NCBI GenBank assembly: GCA_964344255.1
Contig: CAYFMQ010000010.1
Coordinates: 1-64,000, forward strand
Origin: JAJFIE01 sp964344255
GTDB taxonomy: Bacteria > Pseudomonadota > Alphaproteobacteria > Rhodospirillales > Casp-alpha2
Length of the DNA stretch: 64,000 bases
Direction: 5' to 3'
The notes below the pieces were generated by a model. The model had not been told where the DNA came from. It saw nothing but the letters and a program-made list of their open reading frames with translations, and did no database searches. Shown here piece after piece: positions 45,490 through 53,702 of the stretch. Position numbers and translations under genes: made by a program. Numbering within the stretch: position 1 is the first letter of the stretch; every line of letters starts with the position of its first letter.

Positions 45490-46440
45490 CTACTTCAATC
45501 TGTTCATTGCACCGACCAAAGCGGACTTGATGCCCGGCTCGAACGCCGTATGCCCGGCATCGTCGATCATGACAAGTTCGACATTGGGCCAGGCGTTAGC
45601 CAAGGCATGCGCCGTCCAGGGAGGACAGATGACGTCGTAACGGCCCTGAACAATGGAACAGGGAAGGTGATTTATTGTCGTAATGTTGTCGAGAACATGA
45701 TGTTCAGGAACGAACATGGAATGCATGAAGTAATGCGCCTCGATACGCGCCAGAGACAGGGATACGCCGATGTCGCTGGTATAGGACGGAATTAGCCGGA
45801 CGCAGGCGGATTCATACCCGCACCAGGCTCTCGCGGCGACAGTATGGATATCCGGATCAGGGTCCGTCAGCCGTTTATGGTAGTTAATTAGCGGGTCTGC
45901 ACGCTCTTCTTCCGGCAGTACGTCCAGGAAGGCACGGTGTGCATCAGGGAAGAAACGGCCCATGTCTTCGATGAACCAGCGCAACTCTTCTCCCGTTCCG
46001 AGAAATACACCTCTTAAAACAAACCCGGCACAACGGTTGGGGTGCGATATTCCATAAGTCAGAGCCAGTAATGACCCCCAGGAGCCGCCGAACAAAATCC
46101 ACTTGTCAATGCCTCGATCTGTCCGGATCGCTTCCATATCACGGATGATATGCTGGGTGGTGTTGGCTTCAACTCCCGCTATCGGACGGGACTTGCCGCA
46201 TCCACGCTGATCAAACAGGATAACCCGCCAATGGCCGGGATCAAAGAACCGCCGGTGGGCCGGCGCGCACCCGGCGCCCGGTCCGCCGTGAAGAAATACC
46301 ACGGCTGGCCCGTCAGGATTTCCGCATTCCTCCCAGTAAATCGTATGGCCGTCACCGACATCCAGATAACCGCTGTCGTAGGGCTCAGCGGGCGGATAGA
46401 ACGGATCCTTGTCGGGGTGTGATTGATTAAAAAGCTTCAT
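45490..46440 (-). CDS. pip: Proline iminopeptidase
   Basis: A 316-residue alpha/beta hydrolase of family S33. The opening YDSGYLDVGDGHTIYWEECG, HGGPGAGC oxyanion motif, nucleophile GGSWGSLLAL and C-terminal GHTAFEPG with its His are typical of proline iminopeptidase. It releases N-terminal proline from peptides in the cytoplasm. It follows the Nudix gene by 6 nt on the same strand. Confidence 0.93.
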   Translation of the reverse strand: MKLFNQSHPDKDPFYPPAEPYDSGYLDVGDGHTIYWEECGNPDGPAVVFLHGGPGAGCAPAHRRFFDPGHWRVILFDQRGCGKSRPIAGVEANTTQHIIRDMEAIRTDRGIDKWILFGGSWGSLLALTYGISHPNRCAGFVLRGVFLGTGEELRWFIEDMGRFFPDAHRAFLDVLPEEERADPLINYHKRLTDPDPDIHTVAARAWCGYESACVRLIPSYTSDIGVSLSLARIEAHYFMHSMFVPEHHVLDNITTINHLPCSIVQGRYDVICPPWTAHALANAWPNVELVMIDDAGHTAFEPGIKSALVGAMNRLK

Positions 46441-46446
46441 TCGTTC

Positions 46447-47307
46447 CTACGCCAGCAATGATGGGACCCGCAGCCCCATGACCAGGGAAGAGTACTCCGG
46501 ATCTTCGCAATCAATGATTCCGTGCCTGATCAGGAAGTCGATATTAACCAGTGCTGAATCAAACATGAACTCATCCGTCTGATAAAGCGTATCCCTGACC
46601 CTCTCAATTGACCAGAGATCAAAGGACGCAACCTCTCCGTCGATGTTAACCGGGGTGAAATCTTCAGGCATGGCCAGATCGTAAACATACTGGAACTGAT
46701 TGATGACCTGACCACATTGTTCACTGCAAATGGAAATGCCGCCAACCGGAACGGCCTTTCTCGCCAGCTTCTCGTCGATGCCGGCTTCCTCATGGCATTC
46801 CTTGATCAGGTTCTCCCACAGCCCCATGCCGGCGGGGTGGCCTCCGCCGACGATCAGGTCCAACTCGCCCGGATAGGTCGCTTTGTCATCGGCGCGACGG
46901 GCGGTCCAGAGGTGGAGTCCGTCATCTCGACGGACATATCCGTTCAGACTGATGGCATGAGTGCGAACACCGAACAATCCTGTTGCCGAGCGTTCCATGT
47001 CGAACAAGCTTTGTCCCTGCACGTCAGTTCCAATGGCATATTTTTCATCCCTCCAGCCGGGAATCAGGCCTTCATCCCGCAGTTTTAAGAGAACACTCTC
47101 AAGCGCGTCGGTCCTCTCCCTGTTTCCTTTTAAAGCCGGGGACAGGGATATCCGGCCTTCTTCAATCTGAAAGACATCGTTATGGGGCGTCAGTGATTTG
47201 GCGAATTCCGGCGGAATAAGTCCAATGCGGACTCCATCCACATAAAAACCGATGTAGTCGGCGGGGGTGCAGGGCGCAGCCTCATTCAAGCGGTTGATAA
47301 AACTCAT
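46447..47307 (-). CDS. DUF4743/Nudix hydrolase (thiamine pyrophosphokinase-like)
   Basis: A 286-residue protein with an N-terminal DUF4743 domain (ADYIGFYVDGVRIGLIPP) and a Nudix domain. The Nudix box reads GGHPAGMGLWENLIKECHEEAGI, with Lys where Arg is usual, as in plant NUDT20/24-type proteins. Those relatives hydrolyse oxidised or damaged thiamine diphosphate. It is probably translated together with pip. The substrate is inferred from the family. Confidence 0.85.
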   Translation of the reverse strand: MSFINRLNEAAPCTPADYIGFYVDGVRIGLIPPEFAKSLTPHNDVFQIEEGRISLSPALKGNRERTDALESVLLKLRDEGLIPGWRDEKYAIGTDVQGQSLFDMERSATGLFGVRTHAISLNGYVRRDDGLHLWTARRADDKATYPGELDLIVGGGHPAGMGLWENLIKECHEEAGIDEKLARKAVPVGGISICSEQCGQVINQFQYVYDLAMPEDFTPVNIDGEVASFDLWSIERVRDTLYQTDEFMFDSALVNIDFLIRHGIIDCEDPEYSSLVMGLRVPSLLA

Positions 47308-47407
47308 AATGCTTCATCATAAGCACCCCTTGTCAACGAAACCAGCCTGTGTCAGCCTATTTGTATCGGCCCGGCATTGACCGGAATTCAGAGGGAGTTA
47401 CGGCGGT

Positions 47408-47854
47408 ATGAGCGTCTCGGTACGCAGGCTGGAAAACGACAGGTTCCATCTGTCCATCCATGGACATGACGTCATTCTGGACGGTCCGAGCTATCGGGCA
47501 CTTGTGGAAGACATGTCGGCGTTGCTGGAAAGGCCGGATGGGCTCGGTTCAGACGATGAAACGGCGGAATTCCTGTTCAATGTCCGGCGCGGTAACGATG
47601 TAGGGATTCAGGCCTTGTTACGGGTTGCTGAGCACGAAGACGTTCTGGCCTTATTGAAGGCATCGGAGAAGGATGATCTTGCCCGAAAAAAACTGGTCAA
47701 GAATATGGGCAGGAATTCACGCAAGATTTTTTCCGAAGACGTTACGTTCCGATACGCCAACGGTGTACCCGATGGCGAAATCAACAACGCCATTCACAGG
47801 CTCAGTGCGACAGTTCGTGAGATCGAAAAAGAAGGCACGCCGGTCTTTATCTGA
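47408..47854 (+). CDS. Small protein resembling the FliG C-terminal domain
   Basis: A 148-residue protein. After an N-terminal beta-rich 40 residues, the segment from about 58 reads like the FliG middle/C-terminal helices: GIQALLRVAEHEDVLALLKA, KKLVKNMGRNSRKIFSEDV and INNAIHRLSATVREIEKEG. No other flagellar gene is in the window. It may bind a flagellar or chemotaxis component, or be a repurposed armadillo-like fold. The likeness is by eye. Confidence 0.5.
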   Translation: MSVSVRRLENDRFHLSIHGHDVILDGPSYRALVEDMSALLERPDGLGSDDETAEFLFNVRRGNDVGIQALLRVAEHEDVLALLKASEKDDLARKKLVKNMGRNSRKIFSEDVTFRYANGVPDGEINNAIHRLSATVREIEKEGTPVFI

Positions 47855-47894
47855 CCTGACGTGCCGTTCCTGATGTTTAACTGAGACCTGGAGA

Positions 47895-48302
47895 TCAGGC
47901 GATGGCGACTTTACGGCCGTCCTTTGTCACGCGCACATAGGCGCGGCGGCAGTGTTCCTGGCAATAGGGCTTGTCGTCGACTGCCTTTTCCCCACAGAAC
48001 CGGAACTCATCCGTTCCCGGCTCCCCCTCGGGCCAGCAGCACATGCCGGCTGTCAGCTTGTCCAGTTTGATCACCTCGCCCAGGGGCTTCTCTTCTCGTA
48101 CGGCGGATTTCCGGATCGGTGACTGTCTTTTTGGCAATCCCAGCCGATGGACCTTGCCGACCACGGCATTTTTGGTTATGCCCAGACGGTTGCCAATTTC
48201 GCTGGTGGTCAATCCTTCATTCCACAATGCGATCAACGCGCTGATCCGTTCCGGCGTCCATTCATTGGGTGCTTTTTGAGGTGTCTGTGTCTGGTCGGTC
48301 AT
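47895..48302 (-). CDS. gcrA: GcrA cell cycle regulator
   Basis: A 135-residue GcrA. The N-terminal helix-turn-helix is WTPERISALIALWNEGLTTS followed by EIGNRLGITKNAVVGKVHRL. The C-terminal part has Cys and His residues (CCWPEGEPG, FCGEKAVDDKPYCQEHC) as in other GcrA proteins. It works with sigma70 at promoters methylated by CcrM at GANTC. Slightly longer N-terminus than usual. Single-gene unit divergent from the mutase. Confidence 0.93.
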   Translation of the reverse strand: MTDQTQTPQKAPNEWTPERISALIALWNEGLTTSEIGNRLGITKNAVVGKVHRLGLPKRQSPIRKSAVREEKPLGEVIKLDKLTAGMCCWPEGEPGTDEFRFCGEKAVDDKPYCQEHCRRAYVRVTKDGRKVAIA

Positions 48303-48620
48303 GGTGAGTTGTCAGAAGTGTTCCGGACTTGCTCCGGTACGGCTCCGCCCCCTTTTAGTTGTTAATTTACGAAAACCACAAGATGTAGTCACTCATACCC
48401 TATTTCGTATATTCAGGCAATTCCAACTGGCATATTTTGTTGTGGATAAGGCTAAAAAAGGCCGATTGAGGGACATATCTCTTGGACTTTTTATTTCGCA
48501 CCTGCAAAAAAAGGTGTCGAAGAACGGCATCGCCACGGTATACTTCGCCCCCTGTTTGAAGCGTTGTTTACGCGTTGATGACAGGGCTAGGGTCAAGGAA
48601 CTGCTGTGGAGAAAGCGCTG
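48303..48620. other. Divergent intergenic region between gcrA and the mutase gene
   Basis: No gene is supported in these 318 bases. A CACCT-AGGTG small stem is at 48499-48517 and a TATACT box lies near 48539-48544. It should hold both promoters; no riboswitch of the cobalamin type was recognised. Confidence 0.4.
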
Positions 48621-50801
48621 ATGAGTGCTGGGAAAAAAGACAATCCGGGGAAGAAAAAAGCCGATACGGATATGCCGGCATGGCGTGATGCTGCGGCTAA
48701 GGAATACAAAGGCGTCGCGCCGGAAGACCATCAGTGGATGACGCCGGAGGGCATCGCCGTCAAGCCGCTCTACACGGCTGAAGACCTTGAAGGCCTGGAA
48801 CACGTAAATACGCTTCCGGGATTTGATCCCTACATGCGCGGCCCGAGAGCCACAATGTACACCGGCCGCCCCTGGACCATTCGACAGTACGCCGGTTTTT
48901 CCACGGCGGAAGATTCAAATAAGTTCTATCGTGACAATTTGGCAGCCGGTCAAAAGGGTCTCTCCGTCGCCTTCGACCTGGCGACGCACCGGGGCTACGA
49001 TTCCGATCATCCGCGCGTGGTGGGCGATGTTGGCAAGGCCGGCGTCGCCATCGATTCCGTCGAGGACATGAAAATCCTGTTCGAGGGCATCCCCTTGGAT
49101 GAGATGAGCGTATCCATGACTATGAACGGCGCTGTGCTACCCGTCATGGCGGGATACATCGTCGCCGCAGAGGAACAGGGTGTGAGCCCGGAGAAACTGT
49201 CGGGCACTATCCAGAACGATATCCTGAAGGAGTTCATGGTTCGCAACACCTTCATCTATCCACCGGAACCCAGCATGCGAATAGTCGCAGACGTAATCGA
49301 GTTTTCTGCCAAAAATATGCCCCGGTTCAATTCTATTTCCATTTCCGGCTACCACATGCAGGAAGCCGGCGCGACGGCGGTGCAGGAGCTGGCTTTTACC
49401 TTGGCCGACGGGGTTGAGTATGTGCGCGCCGCCCTGTCCAAGGGTTTGGACATCGACGATTTTGCGCCGCGCCTGTCCTTCTTCTGGGCCATCGGCATGA
49501 ACTTTTTCATGGAAATCTCCAAGATGCGTGCCGCACGCCTGTTGTGGTCGGAATTGATGGCGCCTTTCGGGCCGAAGGATCCACGATCTTCCATGCTGCG
49601 CACCCACTGCCAGACATCGGGCGTGTCGCTGACGGAAAAGGATCCCTACAACAACGTGATCCGCACCACCATCGAAGCCATGGCAGCCGTGCTGGGCGGT
49701 ACCCAGTCTTTGCACACCAACGCCCTGGACGAGGCCATAGCCCTGCCCACGCCATTCTCGGCGCGCATCGCCAGAAACACGCAACTGGTCATCGCCGAGG
49801 AAACCGGCATCACCAATGTAGTCGATCCACTGGGAGGCTCCTATTACGTGGAACATTTGACCGCCTCCATCGCCGAGGAAGCGCGAAAACTGATTGATCA
49901 AGTCGAGGAGCAGGGCGGCATGACTAAATCCGTCGAGGCCGGTTTCCCGAAACGCCTGATCGAAGAGTCAGCCGCCCGTCGTCAGGCTCGTATCGACAGG
50001 GGCGAGGACGTAGTTGTCGGCGTCAACAAATATGCCCTCGATAAGGAAGACGAGATCGACATTCTGGATATCGACAACACGGCTGTCCGGGAAAACCAGA
50101 TCAAACGCCTGAACGATATTCGCGCCAACCGAGATGAGGCCGCCTGCCAGGCTGCGCTCGATGCGCTTACCAGTGCGGCGGAAAGCGGCGAAGGGAACTT
50201 GCTGGAACTCGCCGTGGCGGCAACTCGTTTGCGCGCCAGTGTGGGCGAGATCTCGGGCGCGCTCGAAAAAGTTTACACCCGCCACAGCCCCAACACGTCC
50301 ACCATCTCGGGTGTCTACTCTCAGGCCTATGAAGGCGATGGCGACTTCGCCGCAATCCGCTCGGAAGTAGAAACCTTCGCCAAGACCGAAGGGCACCGGC
50401 CGCGCATGCTGGTCGCCAAGATGGGCCAGGACGGCCACGACCGCGGCGCCAAGATCATCGCCACGGCTTTCGCTGATATCGGTTTTGACGTGGACATCGG
50501 CGCACTGTTCGCGACACCGGAGGAAACGGCGCGCGAGGCCATTGAAAACGACGTGCACGTCATCGGCGTCTCAAGCCAGGCGGCGGGCCACAAGACCCTG
50601 GTGCCGCACCTGATCGAAGCGCTGAAAGACCAGGGCGCCGACGATATCCTGGTCGTGGTCGGCGGCGTTATTCCGTCAAACGATTACGAGTTCCTGAAAT
50701 CAAAGGGCGTGGTCGGCATCTTCGGTCCTGGCACGCACATCCCCACGGCGGCGCGGGATATTCTGGGTGTTATTCAGGGCCAGCGTGCAGCGGCGGAGTA
50801 G
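48621..50801 (+). CDS. scpA: Methylmalonyl-CoA mutase
   Basis: A 726-residue mutase from ATG 48621, preferred over GTG 48606 because GGAGAAA lies between them. The catalytic TIM barrel opens FDPYMRGPRATMYTGRPWTI. The C-terminal B12-binding domain has the base-off motif DGHDRGAK with the cobalt-ligand His and the later SSQAAGHKTLVP and VVGGVIPSNDY blocks. It interconverts (R)-methylmalonyl-CoA and succinyl-CoA for propionate use. Single-chain MutB/ScpA type; the small subunit and MeaB are not in the window. Confidence 0.97.
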   Translation: MSAGKKDNPGKKKADTDMPAWRDAAAKEYKGVAPEDHQWMTPEGIAVKPLYTAEDLEGLEHVNTLPGFDPYMRGPRATMYTGRPWTIRQYAGFSTAEDSNKFYRDNLAAGQKGLSVAFDLATHRGYDSDHPRVVGDVGKAGVAIDSVEDMKILFEGIPLDEMSVSMTMNGAVLPVMAGYIVAAEEQGVSPEKLSGTIQNDILKEFMVRNTFIYPPEPSMRIVADVIEFSAKNMPRFNSISISGYHMQEAGATAVQELAFTLADGVEYVRAALSKGLDIDDFAPRLSFFWAIGMNFFMEISKMRAARLLWSELMAPFGPKDPRSSMLRTHCQTSGVSLTEKDPYNNVIRTTIEAMAAVLGGTQSLHTNALDEAIALPTPFSARIARNTQLVIAEETGITNVVDPLGGSYYVEHLTASIAEEARKLIDQVEEQGGMTKSVEAGFPKRLIEESAARRQARIDRGEDVVVGVNKYALDKEDEIDILDIDNTAVRENQIKRLNDIRANRDEAACQAALDALTSAAESGEGNLLELAVAATRLRASVGEISGALEKVYTRHSPNTSTISGVYSQAYEGDGDFAAIRSEVETFAKTEGHRPRMLVAKMGQDGHDRGAKIIATAFADIGFDVDIGALFATPEETAREAIENDVHVIGVSSQAAGHKTLVPHLIEALKDQGADDILVVVGGVIPSNDYEFLKSKGVVGIFGPGTHIPTAARDILGVIQGQRAAAE

Positions 50802-50968
50802 CCCATAGCAACAACATAAGAAAAAGGACCGTCCCTGTATGATTGGAAGGAACGATCCTTGTGCTTTTCGGTGCGGCGGTAGGCCTTGGCCGACGGAATG
50901 CGTTTGGGTTTCAGTTTTCGCACCGCTACGGCCATGGGGTTCCGCCGCTTGAGTATGCGGCGTTTCAT
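50774..50968 (-). CDS. Small basic ORF with ArfA-like motif and an internal terminator
   Basis: A 64-codon ORF with a perfect AAGGAG 8 nt before its ATG. The first 40 residues are very basic and contain NPMAVAVR, KAYRR and EKHKDR. This recalls the K-x-Y-x-R-x-x-K-H pattern of the ribosome-rescue factor ArfA. A 12-bp hairpin with a U-run falls at codons 37-50, ahead of the stop, as in arfA mRNAs that end without a stop codon. Downstream of the 3-hydroxyacyl-CoA dehydrogenase gene and overlapping the mutase 3' end by 28 nt. The alternative is a plain terminator crossed by an ORF. Confidence 0.5.
   Translation of the reverse strand: MKRRILKRRNPMAVAVRKLKPKRIPSAKAYRRTEKHKDRSFQSYRDGPFSYVVAMGYSAAARWP
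50821..50860 (-). terminator. Terminator hairpin inside the small basic ORF
   Basis: On the minus strand AAGGATCGTTCC (50860-50849) pairs with GGGACGGTCCTT (50835-50824) over 12 positions, two or three of them G-T, followed by a U-run. It ends transcripts at about codon 50 of the ORF and probably also those of the dehydrogenase upstream. Confidence 0.75.
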
Positions 50969-51039
50969 GGGATTTCTCCTTTAATGTGAGACAATGGTGC
51001 GTTTCCGCGCCGGGAATGTAGTCGGGTTGGCTGAAAAAT

Positions 51040-51984
51040 TCAATCTAGCGGTTTGTTCCCGGCTTTAAGGGCCAGCAACTCACGCAAAAGCTTGTCACGC
51101 CGCTCAACCATGCCGGCAATGCTTTCCCCTTCGGTCATTGCTTTGACCTCTTCAATGATGCGTTCGATGAAATCATCCGTCATGTCCGCCGTGCCGTGGT
51201 CGGCCCAGCGTTTCACCTGGGATGGGCCTAAGTGCTTCATGTAGTGCTCGATGCCGCCCGGGTTGCCCTCGGACGGCAGGCCCCCCCCTAAGTGATAACC
51301 CATGAACGGCCCCATCAGCGCCCAGCGCAGGCCGGGGCCTTCGGATATGCAGGCGTCGATGTCTTCGGCGCTGGCCACGTCCTGCTCCAGGATGTAGAGC
51401 GCCTCCCGGAACAGGGCCGAGGTCAACCGGTTGGCGATGTGGCCGATCATTTCCTTTTTCATCACCACCGGCCGTTTGCCGCAGGCGCGGAAGACGGCCG
51501 CCGCCTGTTCAACAATAGAAGCGTCTGTGCCAAACAACTCCACCAGCGGCAGCAGATGCGGCGGGTTGAACGGATGCGCGATAATGACGCGATTCTTGTT
51601 TCGGCAATCAGCCGCGATGCGGCTCAGCAACAGGGACGAGGTCGACGAGGCAATGATGGTCTCCGGCGCAGCGATGTCATCAAGCTCGGCCAGAAGGGTG
51701 ATCTTGACGTCTTCGCGCTCTGGTGCATTCTCGAGTATCAACCCGCACCCTTCGGTCATGTCGGTCTTATCGGTATGAAAGGAAACCGTACCCCGTTGAT
51801 CGGACGGCAGGGCGCCGGGCACGGCGTCAATGGCTGTACTGAGAAATTCATTTAGACAATCTTCCGCGCCATCCGCAGGATCCCAGGCGCGAACACCGAA
51901 ACCATGAGCGGCGAAGCACGACGCCCAGCTCGCCCCGATCAGTCCCGTGCCGGCGATGCCGATGGTGGGTAAATTAGTGCTCAT
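51040..51984 (-). CDS. 3-hydroxyacyl-CoA dehydrogenase family protein
   Basis: A 314-residue NAD-dependent dehydrogenase. The Rossmann loop is GIAGTGLIGASWASCFAAHG. The catalytic His is in AHPFNPPHLLPLVE, and IGHIANRLTSALFREALYIL starts the C-domain. FNPPHLLPLVEL and the GPGLRWALMGPFM block recall the lambda-crystallin-like group (gulonate, carnitine and 3-hydroxybutyryl-CoA dehydrogenases), so the substrate need not be a CoA ester. Single domain, no fused hydratase. Confidence 0.87.
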   Translation of the reverse strand: MSTNLPTIGIAGTGLIGASWASCFAAHGFGVRAWDPADGAEDCLNEFLSTAIDAVPGALPSDQRGTVSFHTDKTDMTEGCGLILENAPEREDVKITLLAELDDIAAPETIIASSTSSLLLSRIAADCRNKNRVIIAHPFNPPHLLPLVELFGTDASIVEQAAAVFRACGKRPVVMKKEMIGHIANRLTSALFREALYILEQDVASAEDIDACISEGPGLRWALMGPFMGYHLGGGLPSEGNPGGIEHYMKHLGPSQVKRWADHGTADMTDDFIERIIEEVKAMTEGESIAGMVERRDKLLRELLALKAGNKPLD

Positions 51985-52046
51985 TAGTCCCTCTTAAGAT
52001 CAATCGAAACGGGAGCCTATCATGCAGCCTGCGGGCCCGTCATGGA

Positions 52047-52064
52047 CTCATTCCTTCCGCCACA
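52047..52064 (-). repeat. 18-bp remnant of the holin gene 3' end
   Basis: CTCATTCCTTCCGCCACA is identical to 52808-52825, which encodes the holin C-terminus W-R-K-E-stop. The copy is in the same orientation and could read K-M-W-R-K-E-stop. The secreted-protein gene at 52142 lies between the two copies. Confidence 0.55.
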
Positions 52065-52141
52065 TCTTGCCGCCTTCCCGGCGGGACGTTTGATAACTAT
52101 AGTGATGGTTGCATTTGCATTATGTTGATTGGAAGGATGAC

Positions 52142-52624
52142 ATGATGACAAACCCGGTTAGAAAGGTTTTGCTAATTACCGCTCTCTTTATGACAATGGT
52201 TTACACCTCATCCGCAGCCCAATCCGGCGGTATCGATCCGGATTTCGAACCTCACGATGCACAAGTCTTGATTGATGAATGCGTTGCAAAACAACAGGCA
52301 TTGCTGGATACGGGCGTGACGGCTGTCATGCGGGAGGGAATGGCGAAAATCGTCGGCTGCCTTGAGGATGTCATCGTAGAACTGACGCCGGTGCTGTTCG
52401 AACCGGATGTCAGGACGCCAAAGCAAACCCAGGAAATGCTGGATACGATAAGGAACGCCTATCAACCTTTCATGTGGAAGCTATACAACAACTTCCGTGG
52501 CTGTCCGGGGTTTTGCGGTACGCTCTACCACATTTTTCATTTAGACGCATATGCCTCGGTCCTTAGTACGATTATTAATCGCATGGTTGACCAGATGAAT
52601 GAAGCGTATCTGAGCCGGCCATAG
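52142..52624 (+). CDS. Secreted protein, possibly LprI/DUF1311-like
   Basis: About 160 residues from ATG 52142, which has GGAAGGA ahead of it; the frame is open from 52109. A signal peptide is clear (KVLLITALFMTMVYTSSAAQ). The mature part has four Cys (DECVAKQ, VGCLED, RGCPGFCG), a WKLYNN segment and a C-terminal helix. The Cys/Trp layout loosely recalls LprI-type lysozyme inhibitors, a weak call. It lies next to the lysis module, between two copies of the holin 3' end, and runs against the holin. Confidence 0.5.
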   Translation: MMTNPVRKVLLITALFMTMVYTSSAAQSGGIDPDFEPHDAQVLIDECVAKQQALLDTGVTAVMREGMAKIVGCLEDVIVELTPVLFEPDVRTPKQTQEMLDTIRNAYQPFMWKLYNNFRGCPGFCGTLYHIFHLDAYASVLSTIINRMVDQMNEAYLSRP

Positions 52625-52808
52625 CAACTGGAACGGCAATAATTTCTATTTTTTCCCTTTTGTAAGCCGGAAGGAATAGGCGCGGTTTAGAAGACCTGCT
52701 AAGCGATCTCGAATAAAAGGATCGGCTTTTGCGGCGGGCGAATTGATTAATCATGATCTCATTTCCTGTTTATGGACGTGCCGGTTCAACGATTGAAACT
52801 GGATTGGC

Positions 52809-53201
52809 TCATTCCTTCCGCCACACCCTGATGCCCTTCTCCACGCTGCGGCCGACGACGTAGCCGCCGACACCGAGTTTCAGGAGGTCCCACATGTCGG
52901 GTGGGATGTCAGCCATTGGCGTTCCGAACAGGGGGACGACGATATAGTTGTTGGCGACGATCACACCGAACAGGCACATGAGCAGGGGCCGCCAGTTGCG
53001 CTGCAGCCAGCTTTCGCCCGTGGCCTCGGCGCGGATCACCTGCGCAGCTTCCTCGATTTCGCGCATCTGACCGGTCAGGACCATTTCCTGCAACCGCGCT
53101 TTGATACGGGCGGCTTCGTCCTTGTCTTCCACCGCCTGGTCGACGGCGTTGAACAGGCCGTTGATCACAGGCGCGGCCAGAGCGCCGATGAGATTCAGCA
53201 T
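52809..53201 (-). CDS. Three-helix holin (GTA_holin_3TM type)
   Basis: A 130-residue protein with a moderately hydrophobic N-terminus (LIGALAAPVINGLFNAV), a charged amphipathic middle (DKDEAARIKARLQEMV) and the segments WRPLLMCLFGVIVANNYIVV and LLKLGVGGYVVGRS. WLQRNWRPLLM is a hallmark of the holin family found in gene transfer agents and tailed phages. It should open the inner membrane to let the hydrolase reach the wall. Strong AGGAGG ribosome site. Last gene of the lysis module. Confidence 0.85.
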   Translation of the reverse strand: MLNLIGALAAPVINGLFNAVDQAVEDKDEAARIKARLQEMVLTGQMREIEEAAQVIRAEATGESWLQRNWRPLLMCLFGVIVANNYIVVPLFGTPMADIPPDMWDLLKLGVGGYVVGRSVEKGIRVWRKE

Positions 53202-53219
53202 AGGTTTCCTCCTGATATT

Positions 53220-53290
53220 GGCAATTCGACATCATTGTGGAACTGATGACGGCCGACCTCGGCGTCCGCGACGGCGTGACCAGTCTGTAC
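53220..53290 (-). pseudogene. Remnant of the SleB hydrolase gene 3' end
   Basis: This stretch would encode VQTGHAVADAEVGRHQFHNDVE, close to the last residues of the SleB-like protein at 54536 (ending EIGRHQFYNDVE). The stop codon is changed from TAG to TTG. No start or upstream domain remains. It suggests that genes between the two copies were inserted by a duplication ending in SleB. Confidence 0.7.
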
Positions 53291-53322
53291 TTGATGAAAA
53301 TATGATATGTTTATGGCGCGTT

Positions 53323-53640
53323 GGATAAGGCAGTAGGATTCAGTTTTCCGATTCCAAAAGGTACTCCGGCCCCTCGCGGCAAAAAACAGTTGGGCCAAAG
53401 ATTGGTTGTTCCGCGGTCAGAGTATTCTCAGCCGTCTTTACCCAATGTACCCATTCGTACTGTTCGGAAATATTTTGCGCGACTTCTTCGCAGGCTTCAT
53501 GTGTCGGATAGGAAACATGCGGTGGATTGTCCACACCTTCAACCATCAGGTTTATGATTAATAGCCACTCCATATTTCTAGCATAGGGTGAAACGAATAA
53601 ATGGGTCAAATCCACTTGCTGCGTGGCCGGGGTTCATTGG
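53323..53640 (-). repeat. Duplicated unit A (gene plus flanks)
   Basis: Matches unit B at about 53703-54013: both contain GATTCAGTTTTCCG at the gene 3' end, the 77-codon gene, and GGGTCAAATCCACT followed by GCGTGG-CGGGGTT upstream. The flanks show that a whole segment of about 310 bp was copied, not only the coding part. Confidence 0.7.
53340..53573 (-). CDS. Small lysis-module protein, paralogue A
   Basis: A 77-residue protein from ATG 53573 (MEWLLIINLMVEGV); the frame is open to 53615 but the paralogue supports this start. Two cysteines (28 and 65), an acidic C-terminus and an EQPIFGPTVFC block are conserved with paralogue B. By hand count 48 of 77 positions are identical. No signal peptide or full membrane helix. 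Small proteins of this kind occur in phage lysis cassettes, but I know no function. Confidence 0.65.
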   Translation of the reverse strand: MEWLLIINLMVEGVDNPPHVSYPTHEACEEVAQNISEQYEWVHWVKTAENTLTAEQPIFGPTVFCREGPEYLLESEN

Positions 53641-53702
53641 GATCTATGACGTTTCGATCCAAGGTTGATGCAATAATCGACTCGTTCAGCACAATATGAA
53701 TA

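Noticed and set aside
48303..48620. Cobalamin riboswitch upstream of the B12-dependent mutase
   Set aside because: The B12-box consensus (GCCACTG-like) and the expected long leader were not found.
48393..48803. 136-codon minus-strand ORF across the mutase start
   Set aside because: It overlaps the coding start of methylmalonyl-CoA mutase and consists of low-complexity basic and aromatic runs.
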